A stretch of DNA of 21,278 nucleotides, from IMG/VR virus record IMGVR_UViG_3300010430_003367, positions 1-21,278 of that record; one strand, written 5' to 3'. Position 1 is the first letter of the stretch. Every line of letters starts with the position of its first letter. The translations under genes and the position numbers were made by a program. Below are positions 15,110 through 21,278 of this stretch, piece by piece. Below the pieces are notes generated by a model. The model saw only the letters and a program-made list of their open reading frames with translations. It was not told the origin of the DNA and made no database searches. The stretch comes from a virus.

Positions 15110-15397
15110 TTGATTACTTTTGCAACAGCACAAACGACTGACGGTGCAAGCTCTGCATTTTATCACGACGGCGGGCAAGCGGTGTTTCAATGCAGCGGAA
15201 CTTGGGAAGGCACAGAAATGGTTGCCCTTGAGTATTCACCTGACGGCGGCACGACTTGGTTTCAAACTGGCGTGATCGTCACTGCAACGACAGCGGCAGA
15301 GGGTGATAGTGCAGACCTTGAAACGCCTTGCAAGTTACGTGCAAACATTGTCGGTGCAGGTGCAACAACAAGTTTGACGCCAACGCTTGTTGGCTAA
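15110..15397 (+). CDS. Small beta-sandwich virion protein (95 aa)
   Basis: The start is TTG at 15110, supported by AGGAG (15098-15102) seven bases upstream; no ATG fits. The 95 residues are Thr/Ala/Gly-rich and strand-forming: ALEYSPDGGTTWFQTGVIV (39-57) is the 'YS-DGG-TW' pattern of small phage surface and tail-associated beta-sandwich proteins. It lies between the tail candidates and the adhesin, so a surface decoration or adhesin-anchoring role is plausible. I do not recognise a named family. Confidence 0.6.
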   Translation: MITFATAQTTDGASSAFYHDGGQAVFQCSGTWEGTEMVALEYSPDGGTTWFQTGVIVTATTAAEGDSADLETPCKLRANIVGAGATTSLTPTLVG

Positions 15398-15437
15398 CGC
15401 TTGTTAGTTAATTCAAAACCAAAGAGAGGCAGAAACA

Positions 15438-18400
15438 GTGCTTTGTCGCAAACTTCGTCGCAGTCTCAATCAACCAATTCCAAAGAGGATAAAAGACCTC
15501 AATTTGCGCAATAGGGTGTTTGCTGCAATCTCTGCAAGCATGAATGACAAGGGGTTTAATCACTCACACGCAGACGCATTTGCAGCATGGTATTTCAATC
15601 GCAATGCCTCGCTATCTGGTGTGATCGAAGACGAAACGCCAAGCCGGAAAGACCGCACCGAATTGGCGACGACGGGAAGCGTTTTCGACGGGACGAACTA
15701 CTTCGAAAAAACGGATATCGCAAACAGTGTTCTAGGGGCGAATGACACATCGTTTACGGCCCGCGTGCGGTTCAGCGGCAACGGATCGTCGGGTGACGGT
15801 GATTACATTTTTGCATCTTATGATGGCACGCCAGACGAGGGTTTTCGATTCTCGGTCACTAGCGGATTTCTCACGTTTTCGATCAAAGACCGAGCATTTG
15901 CTGGGCTGTCGGCTGTCTCAACAGTAACGACCGCCGATATCCAAGCGGGCGGAATCTACGAGGTGGTTGGCGTTTACGATGCAGTCGCGGAAACGATTTC
16001 GATATATGTAAATGCAGTTTTTCACGACGACAATGTTGCTACTACTTACGCGGCACCAACGCAAAACATCGTGCGTATTGCCAATCGATCGGATGCGACA
16101 ACCGGAGCGTGGTTCGGCAACATTTACGAAGCCCAAATCTGGAACGACCAAGCCTTAACCGCCGCCGAAATCGTCAAACTTTGGGATAAGGAAATCAGCT
16201 ATTTCCAAGGCGATAAAGCCCCGTCGGTTGCGTGGCTACTTGATGGCCCAACGTGTACCGATTTGATCGCCGACAATGATTTATCACCGGTTGCCGATCC
16301 AGCGGCATACGTCGGATCAGAGGGCAGCACTTGGCTCAATGATCAAGGGTGGAATGCAACCGTTTACGAATCCGATTTTTCAGAAGGTTTCGACGGTTGG
16401 ACTGTAACTTCTCCTTCTATAAGAGACGTTCTTGATTTTGAAGGGCAAACAAATGTAATTCGGTATACAGGAGGCGATGAGGGGGCAGGAACTGCATCAA
16501 GTGAACGGCTACAAAACAATGCTAAATGGGGAAAAATAGTTGACGGCGAAACGTATACGCTCAAATTTGATATTTATATTCCAAGCTCGAATACGAATTT
16601 AGATTCGATCAAGTTTTCATCGTCAATTCTTGGTGCAGGTGCTACGTACATCCCAACGCCTGATACATGGGAAACATTTACGCTCGAAGGTCAAATTGCC
16701 ACCGTCTCAAATAACTACATTCGTTTCTATGCGGCTGATAATGGCTCTGTCAATTCAATTACCGCAGGCGACGTTTTTTATCTAGCAAACATCGAAGTCA
16801 TTGCAGAAGAAAGCATTTTTCCGAAACGATGGAACGCCGACCTGAATTCCAATGGCTTCGCAGGCGACGCCAATTCCTTCGGCCCAGTGAAGCGGAACCG
16901 TGAGTACCGCAACGGGCCATCGATTGATCTGGACGGTGTTGACCAACATATCAGTCTTGAAACTACAAGCCTTCTTGGAAGCGATTCGTTCACGCTTATT
17001 TTTGGTTTGTCACCCGATACAAGTCCGATCGGATCGGACGATAGGATATTTGGCAATACGACGTCTCCTACTACAGCCGGTCTTCTTGTTACACACAAGG
17101 CAAACCGTTTGCGGATCATAACCGAGGGGGCAGATCAGACGTACACCGATGACGGGGTAATGACTACCGGGGCTGCCCATCGTATCACGGTTCGAGTGAA
17201 CCGGACAACAAACACGACTTCATTTTTCGTTGATGGTGTTGAGCAAGCGTTGGCAACCGCCGATATTGATTGGTCCTTAATTGGGACGTTAGACACCGCT
17301 AGTAACTATGTTATCGGGGCCGAAACTAAGGGAGAGACTACAGCTAATTTCGATGGTAAAGTTTGGGATTTCCGGTATTACAATTCCGCACTTTCTGACG
17401 CTGAAATTTTAGCGGATGCTACGACCGGAACCAGCGAAACCACACCGACGCGGCATTACCCGATAAGTGAAGAAGTGGGCACGGAAATTCAATGCGTAAT
17501 TACAGGAGAGATTGCTGAAACCCAAAACGATCCAACGTGGGATTTCACGGTAAACGATTCGTTTTTCCACGGCGAGACGGTCGGTTATTCAGCAGTTCCG
17601 ATTTTCGTTGAACCAGTTGAATTGGTTTCTAGCACTAACGTCAATTTCGACGGCGTAAAGAATTGCACAATCGAGCTTGATTTTTTCTATTCAGTATCCG
17701 GCACGCAGGAGTTTTTTTGCGTAAGTTCCGTCGCACCGATTCGAATCCGAACGTCGGGTTCGACTATTCAGGTATTTGTCCGTGACTCAGCAAACGTAGC
17801 GGCGTCAACTGGCTTGCTGGTTTTGACGGTGGGTGAATTATATCGATTAAAAATCGTGATAACGGAGCACGCCACCGATCCAGAAAACCTCAGTTCAATT
17901 GTTATTACAGATCGTTTGACGGGTGAAGTATTGGCGTCTGCGACGGATGTTAATGTAGCTATGTCGTCCGCCTCGTCTAACGTCGGGAATCCGCAAATTG
18001 GTATTTACGCCAATGCGACAAATCCGTTTCTAGGTGATATGTACCGCGTCCGAATGTGGACGGACGATACATTGCAAGTTTCGGTCGATTTTCCGTCATT
18101 TGCTAATGCCGGTGCTGCTTCCGATTTCACCGAATCAGGCGGAACACTTGAAATAAAAAAGATTCCCGCTGTTTCGAAATCACTCGACGCGAACGGGTAT
18201 CCAACTAACAGACCCGCAGGCCCGTACCACAACCGCACCGCAGCAGAAGTCACCGAAACGCCGATTGCGAATTCGGATAGCGTGAACCCGATTTATTACA
18301 GTTCGGAAAACGACGGTCTTGGTTCAATTTCGCTTGATTCAACCATTACTTTGAGCGGGCCGTTTGAAATTTATTACGAAGTCTACTCCGATAATTTCGA

Positions 18401-18923
18401 TCAGTTAGGAATGATTTTAGGGCACGAAACGACAGATCAAAAAATTGGATTTACAAACACAGCGTCGGGTTTTGTTTTCTTTCGTTTAATAAATGCGGGC
18501 AGTTCAGATCAAACTATCGAGAAACCTTCTGCTGACGCATGGCACACTTTTAAGTTGATGCGAGATTCGGCTGATATTTGCAGCGTAATTATTGATGGAA
18601 CGACTTATCCATTGTTTGGCGGTGCTGCCCAAACCGGAAATCTGGTTTTAAACAGAGTCTATCGTGTTTCGGACGGGCAAAGATTTGACGGTCGATTGAA
18701 AAATTTGAAAATTATCGATGATGGAACAACGGTGCTAGATATGCCGCTCTACAAGGATTCACTTGACCGTTCGCCAAGCTGTAACCACGGAATAATTGCC
18801 GAGGCGGGCGTTTCGTTCCTTAGCAACGCGATGGAAACGGACCTCAACCCCGACATCGCCGAATCAGAAACACGATCCGTGACAAGCGGCGACCGCAAAA
18901 TAATTTCAATTGGAGCAAGATAA
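15438..18923 (+). CDS. Multi-LamG adhesin, probable receptor-binding protein
   Basis: A 1161-residue protein from GTG with GAGAGG eight bases upstream. Residues 1-60 are basic and helical, a likely virion anchor. Four LamG/concanavalin A-like sandwiches follow at about 81-250, 494-665, 728-885 and 962-1105; each shows the strand pattern with a late 'G-I-A-IWN--L--AEI' type segment (NIYEAQIWNDQALTAAEI, 228-245; KVWDFRYYNSALSDAEI, 641-657). Residues about 311-456 resemble a CBM4/9-type carbohydrate-binding sandwich (DFSEGFDGWTV to VFYLANIEVI). DLNSNGFAGD (468-477) looks like a calcium loop. It would bind host surface glycans. Codon use after about 15620 differs from the upstream genes, a sign of transfer. 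No peptidase or depolymerase motif was seen. Confidence 0.8.
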   Translation: MLCRKLRRSLNQPIPKRIKDLNLRNRVFAAISASMNDKGFNHSHADAFAAWYFNRNASLSGVIEDETPSRKDRTELATTGSVFDGTNYFEKTDIANSVLGANDTSFTARVRFSGNGSSGDGDYIFASYDGTPDEGFRFSVTSGFLTFSIKDRAFAGLSAVSTVTTADIQAGGIYEVVGVYDAVAETISIYVNAVFHDDNVATTYAAPTQNIVRIANRSDATTGAWFGNIYEAQIWNDQALTAAEIVKLWDKEISYFQGDKAPSVAWLLDGPTCTDLIADNDLSPVADPAAYVGSEGSTWLNDQGWNATVYESDFSEGFDGWTVTSPSIRDVLDFEGQTNVIRYTGGDEGAGTASSERLQNNAKWGKIVDGETYTLKFDIYIPSSNTNLDSIKFSSSILGAGATYIPTPDTWETFTLEGQIATVSNNYIRFYAADNGSVNSITAGDVFYLANIEVIAEESIFPKRWNADLNSNGFAGDANSFGPVKRNREYRNGPSIDLDGVDQHISLETTSLLGSDSFTLIFGLSPDTSPIGSDDRIFGNTTSPTTAGLLVTHKANRLRIITEGADQTYTDDGVMTTGAAHRITVRVNRTTNTTSFFVDGVEQALATADIDWSLIGTLDTASNYVIGAETKGETTANFDGKVWDFRYYNSALSDAEILADATTGTSETTPTRHYPISEEVGTEIQCVITGEIAETQNDPTWDFTVNDSFFHGETVGYSAVPIFVEPVELVSSTNVNFDGVKNCTIELDFFYSVSGTQEFFCVSSVAPIRIRTSGSTIQVFVRDSANVAASTGLLVLTVGELYRLKIVITEHATDPENLSSIVITDRLTGEVLASATDVNVAMSSASSNVGNPQIGIYANATNPFLGDMYRVRMWTDDTLQVSVDFPSFANAGAASDFTESGGTLEIKKIPAVSKSLDANGYPTNRPAGPYHNRTAAEVTETPIANSDSVNPIYYSSENDGLGSISLDSTITLSGPFEIYYEVYSDNFDQLGMILGHETTDQKIGFTNTASGFVFFRLINAGSSDQTIEKPSADAWHTFKLMRDSADICSVIIDGTTYPLFGGAAQTGNLVLNRVYRVSDGQRFDGRLKNLKIIDDGTTVLDMPLYKDSLDRSPSCNHGIIAEAGVSFLSNAMETDLNPDIAESETRSVTSGDRKIISIGAR

Positions 18924-19550
18924 ATGAGCCACCTACCACAGATCAGAACCACAAACGGATTTAAAAAAGCGGTGGCTTGGGGTAACTCCGACGTGTTAGG
19001 TGCTGCGTCCGGCACGTGGGATGCAAACGACTTTCAAACGCTTCTCGCATTGTGGGCCATCCTACAACAAACCGGAACATCCAAGGCGACAACCGATGGC
19101 GGCATGTTGCGAACCATCGATGCTGATGGCGTTAATGAGTTCATCCAAACGGTGACGATGGAGAACGCTGAATTGCTCCTGCAACCACGGCAGGCAGACG
19201 GTTCGCCGGTAGCTGATTTGATCAACTTCCCCGTATGGATTGAGCCGACCGATTTGCAAGCCGACGTGCCCGATGGGATGCCGCACAACACAACCAGCGT
19301 GATCGACGAGGAGACAGGCGACGTAACCGTTACGCCTATCAAGTGGGCCGATTATGATCCGCTTGATCGTGGTCGTAAGATTGTTGACTACGGTGGGAGA
19401 ATGGTGCTAACAGGAGCATTCAATCGAAGGACGTTGAGCAAGACCGAAACACTGTGGGACTATTTAAAACTCGCAGAAGCGGGGCACTTCACGCTGTTGG
19501 CAACGGTTGAGTTCCACGCACTTGTCGCGGCCAATTCAACACCAGAATAA
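18924..19550 (+). CDS. Unknown 208-residue companion of the adhesin
   Basis: The ATG immediately follows the adhesin stop and has GGAG eight bases upstream (18912-18915), so the two are one transcription unit. The protein is mixed alpha/beta without Cys or membrane segments: TWDANDFQTLLALWAILQQ (31-49), an acidic middle and RRTLSKTETLWDYLKLAEAG (168-187) near the end. Its codon use resembles that of the adhesin rather than that of the structural genes, so the two probably arrived together. An adhesin chaperone, a capping protein or a further tip subunit are all possible. No family is recognised. Confidence 0.65.
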   Translation: MSHLPQIRTTNGFKKAVAWGNSDVLGAASGTWDANDFQTLLALWAILQQTGTSKATTDGGMLRTIDADGVNEFIQTVTMENAELLLQPRQADGSPVADLINFPVWIEPTDLQADVPDGMPHNTTSVIDEETGDVTVTPIKWADYDPLDRGRKIVDYGGRMVLTGAFNRRTLSKTETLWDYLKLAEAGHFTLLATVEFHALVAANSTPE

Positions 19551-19594
19551 AAAAAGCCCCGCAATGAGGCGGCAACCTCGCGGGGCTAAAAAAA
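19549..19594 (-). terminator. Strong hairpin reading as a terminator on the minus strand
   Basis: AGCCCCGC (19555-19562) pairs with GCGGGGCT (19580-19587); inside, GAGG/CCTC closes a CGGCAA loop and AAT is bulged. Both flanks on the + strand are A7. Read on the minus strand the stem is followed by TTTTTTT, the canonical form; on the + strand it is followed by As. It may block antisense transcription into the adhesin genes, or stabilise the 3' end of their mRNA. Confidence 0.6.
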
Positions 19595-19674
19595 CTAACG
19601 TCTAACTATAGAATCGAAATCAGCGGAGAATTTCGGACACAAAAACACAAACCTTTAAAAGTAGGTTAAAAAAA

Positions 19675-19878
19675 TTGTTCGGCGTTTTGATTGCAGAGCT
19701 AAACGGCGTCGTTGTACTTGGTTTCATAGTGCTTGCAGTCGCATTGATTTTTGCAGTACTGCAAATGGAAATAAGGATTTCACAAGCTGAGTTTCACGCT
19801 GATGAATGTGAGCGTGATAGGGACGAGATAAAGCAACGATTAGATGAAATTGAAAGAAGAAAAAATGAAATTAAGTAG
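19675..19878 (+). CDS. Small membrane/coiled-coil protein, paralogue of the gene at 20262
   Basis: A 67-residue protein from TTG. The start is supported by an AGTAGG about nine bases upstream and by the paralogue, which also begins Met-Phe-Gly. Residues 10-30 (NGVVVLGFIVLAVALIFAVLQ) form one membrane helix; the rest is a charged helix, likely a coiled coil, with ADECERDRDEIKQRLDEIER. The motif E-C-E-x-D-R-x-E is shared with the protein from 20262. One membrane helix plus a coiled coil is the plan of inner-membrane spanins and of some holin-associated proteins. The following gene starts 14 bases before this one ends. Confidence 0.6.
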   Translation: MFGVLIAELNGVVVLGFIVLAVALIFAVLQMEIRISQAEFHADECERDRDEIKQRLDEIERRKNEIK

Positions 19879-20035
19879 CACATTGATTTTGATTTTTGGG
19901 CTAGCAGCTTTAATTTCGTCAATTGTTGTTGGTGATTGCAAAGACGAAACAAAGGCTACGATTCAAGTCGATAAAAAGTTTGAATCTGTAGTACGTGAGT
20001 ACGTAAAAACATTAGAAAGGATGGATTCAAAATGA
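19865..20035 (+). CDS. Small secreted or membrane-anchored peptide (56 aa)
   Basis: The ATG at 19865 follows GAAAGAAGAAA and overlaps the previous gene by 14 bases; an in-frame ATG at 19844 is possible but less well placed. MKLSSTLILIFGLAALISSIV is a signal sequence or membrane anchor. A single Cys follows (VVGDCKDE), but Asp before it breaks the lipobox rule, so I do not call it a lipoprotein. The remaining 35 residues are charged and helical. With the upstream helix/coiled-coil protein it could form a spanin-like pair, though a low-proline tail and the missing lipobox argue against it. Stop and next start overlap as ATGA. Confidence 0.5.
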   Translation: MKLSSTLILIFGLAALISSIVVGDCKDETKATIQVDKKFESVVREYVKTLERMDSK

Positions 20036-20262
20036 GTTGCGAAGCAGAACAAGCGGCATTTGATTTAGCGGTTATAAATCACACGGCTGCAATTGCTGCA
20101 ACAGCGGTTGCACAATCGAACCATGACGTTGATCCAACTCCAGCAACGTTGGCAATTTTAAACGCAGCTATCGCAGCAGAAGCGGAAGCTCTGACAGTAA
20201 AGAATGCAACGTATTTTGCATTAATGGAGTGCGGAAGCGGCACCGGAACTGGCGGCATGTAA
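20032..20262 (+). CDS. Small Ala-rich protein (76 aa)
   Basis: Starts in an ATGA overlap with the previous stop; GGATGG lies upstream. About a third of the residues are Ala, forming two helices (about 5-30 and 37-70) split by DVDPTPATL, and the end is Gly-rich (GSGTGTGGM). Cys3 and Cys67 are the only cysteines. I see no signal or long membrane helix, although the helices are amphipathic. The stop overlaps the next ATG (TAATG). Its place within a chain of coupled membrane genes suggests a shared role, but no family is recognised. Confidence 0.55.
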   Translation: MSCEAEQAAFDLAVINHTAAIAATAVAQSNHDVDPTPATLAILNAAIAAEAEALTVKNATYFALMECGSGTGTGGM

Positions 20263-20555
20263 TGTTTGGCGAAACGTTAGACGCAAATTCATGGGTTGTC
20301 ATTTGCACGCTTGCTGGAGTTGTGGCAGTCCTTGCGCGTCTATTTTGGTCACGACAGGTCAAGACAGAAATCAAACTGGAAGAATGCGAATCGGACAGGG
20401 TTGAACTCTGGAAAGTTATATCGGTGCAAGGTGAAAAAATATCAAACGTTGAAGGCAGGCAGCAAGCAATTGAAGAATTTAGAAAAGATTTCTCGGTAAA
20501 GATTTTAGAAATTCACGAATCAGTTTTGAGTGCGGTGGATAAGAAAGAAGATTGA
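20262..20555 (+). CDS. Small membrane/coiled-coil protein (97 aa), second paralogue
   Basis: Starts at the ATG in TAATG. Residues 10-29 (SWVVICTLAGVVAVLARLFW) form a membrane helix, followed by a long charged coiled coil. It aligns by eye with the protein from 19675: both start Met-Phe-Gly, have Asn and the hydrophobic helix at the same place, and then EECESDRVEL against DECERDRDEI. This copy has about 30 more residues at its C terminus. A role in host lysis or membrane perturbation fits the architecture; a holin would more often have two or three helices. Confidence 0.65.
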   Translation: MFGETLDANSWVVICTLAGVVAVLARLFWSRQVKTEIKLEECESDRVELWKVISVQGEKISNVEGRQQAIEEFRKDFSVKILEIHESVLSAVDKKED

Positions 20556-20556
20556 C

Positions 20557-20997
20557 GTGGAAAATCAGCACCCAGTAACCGAAGGCATTTCGTTAGCGCT
20601 TTCGTCGCCAGCTATCTGGATTGGTTTTGTCGTTACAGCGATTTCGTTTATCACGCTTTATCGCTCAAGGTCTAAGCCGATGAATCGTGAGCAAAAATTC
20701 ATTTTAGGGATTGGTATTTCTCACATCGGGGATGCGTTGGATTCAACCTACTGGTTGATACCGTGGAGCTTGCATTTTATGAATGACCCAAACGCGGAAT
20801 GGTGGTTTGCTAGTGGAGCATTGCCAAATATTTTCTTTAGGCAAATTTGTGATATAGTTGGAGCAACACTGCATTTAGTTGCATTGTTAGTCGCGTTTGG
20901 TCCTTGGCAAAAAAAGTTTGTGATTTGGTCAACGGTTGCAAGTTTTGTAATCGGCGTTGTTTATGTGATTGTTCTTTATATGCTGAGGCTACCATGA
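20557..20997 (+). CDS. Multi-pass membrane protein (146 aa)
   Basis: GTG at 20557 lies one base after the previous stop; a longer frame from GTG 20530 would overlap it by 26 bases. Hydrophobic segments lie near residues 20-36 (IWIGFVVTAISFITLY), 46-66 (weaker), 98-115 (CDIVGATLHLVALLVAFG) and 121-143 (FVIWSTVASFVIGVVYVIVL), so three or four membrane helices are likely. A Trp- and Asp-rich loop lies at about 67-90. Size, topology and position fit a holin-like protein, but no family signature is seen and larger-than-usual polar loops make this uncertain. Its stop overlaps the next ATG (ATGA). Confidence 0.6.
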   Translation: MENQHPVTEGISLALSSPAIWIGFVVTAISFITLYRSRSKPMNREQKFILGIGISHIGDALDSTYWLIPWSLHFMNDPNAEWWFASGALPNIFFRQICDIVGATLHLVALLVAFGPWQKKFVIWSTVASFVIGVVYVIVLYMLRLP

Positions 20998-21278
20998 CTG
21001 AACATTTTTGGCGTTCATTGAAAGCGTCAGTCAATCGATGTGCCTTAGCTTATAAAAAGCCAACGAATGTTTTCGAGAACGAAGAAATCGTGATCGAGGA
21101 AACAGATATTTTGCGTGTCTCAATCGCAGGCTCAAACGACGTGTTCGATTGGTTACAAAACTGCAACCTTGACCAAGTCAAGCTTGGCAAATGGAAAGTA
21201 TCAGAGGGGGTTTTAGAAGCTGCACGAAACGTGATGGCAATGGTCGATCAATATCGTTCAGCAAATGAAAAGTCGTAC
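20994..21278 (+). CDS. Possible class 3 lipase-like alpha/beta hydrolase, 5' part
   Basis: The gene begins in ATGA overlap with the membrane protein and runs off the window after 95 codons. The pattern resembles the start of class 3 lipases: ALAYKKP, then TDILRVSIAGSNDVFDWLQN (37-56), where lipases have 'D-vV-FRGT---DW--N', then KWKVSEGVLEAARNV (66-80), matching 'g-vH-GF--a---v'. The GT and His positions are not conserved exactly (GSND; KVSEG), and the Ser-Asp-His triad would lie beyond the window. If real, a phage lipase beside small membrane proteins would suggest outer-membrane attack at lysis. Confidence 0.45.
   Translation, partial: MTEHFWRSLKASVNRCALAYKKPTNVFENEEIVIEETDILRVSIAGSNDVFDWLQNCNLDQVKLGKWKVSEGVLEAARNVMAMVDQYRSANEKSY

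Noticed and set aside
19920-19960. Lipoprotein signal in the 56-residue peptide
   Set aside because: The residue before Cys is Asp (VVGDC), which does not fit a lipobox.

Overview
The window looks like part of a tailed double-stranded DNA bacteriophage genome (Caudoviricetes type). Every gene I can support lies on the + strand. Genes are tightly packed, with short overlaps (GTGA, ATGA, TAATG) and Shine-Dalgarno sites of AGGAG/GAGGTGA type. The start of the structural block follows the lambda/HK97-like order of large terminase, portal, protease-capsid and head-tail genes. I see no integrase, tRNA, CRISPR array or insertion sequence, so a lytic phage and a prophage cannot be told apart here. 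The host is probably Gram-negative. LamG/concanavalin-like domains of the kind in the large adhesin are common in Planctomycetota, Verrucomicrobiota and marine Bacteroidota, but the window does not fix the host.

Layout. (1) 1-3770, accessory block: a 49-residue membrane peptide (73-222), a zinc-finger MoxR/CobS-like AAA+ ATPase (427-1713), a protein that looks like a VWA domain with a degenerate metal site (1894-2859) and an unknown 171-residue protein (2977-3492). The last three genes carry related leaders, and their intergenic regions are full of GTGCA/TGCAC hairpins. A strong terminator closes the block at 3572-3609. (2) 3730-7259, packaging: small terminase, GpA-type large terminase, a double zinc-ribbon protein and a small connector candidate. 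(3) 7267-11412, capsid: lambda-type portal and a prohead protease/major capsid fusion with a well-placed internal start, followed by two hairpins. (4) 11446-15397, head decoration, neck and tail-tube-like genes. (5) 15438-19594, a 1161-residue multi-LamG adhesin and a 208-residue companion, with codon use unlike the rest and ending in a hairpin whose U-tract faces the minus strand. (6) 19675-21278, a chain of overlapping small membrane genes ending in a truncated gene that resembles a class 3 lipase, which could be a lysis cassette.

How the parts fit: the terminases load DNA through the portal into a shell cut by its own fused protease; the gpFII-like, terminator-like and gpG-like proteins finish the neck; the 316-residue protein may form the tail tube; the LamG protein is the likely receptor-binding element. 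No tape measure, baseplate or endolysin gene is visible.

The best candidates for something new are the phage-borne MoxR/VWA-like cassette with its shared leaders, the apparently imported LamG cassette placed where a tape measure is expected, and the paralogous membrane-peptide cassette coupled to the lipase-like gene.
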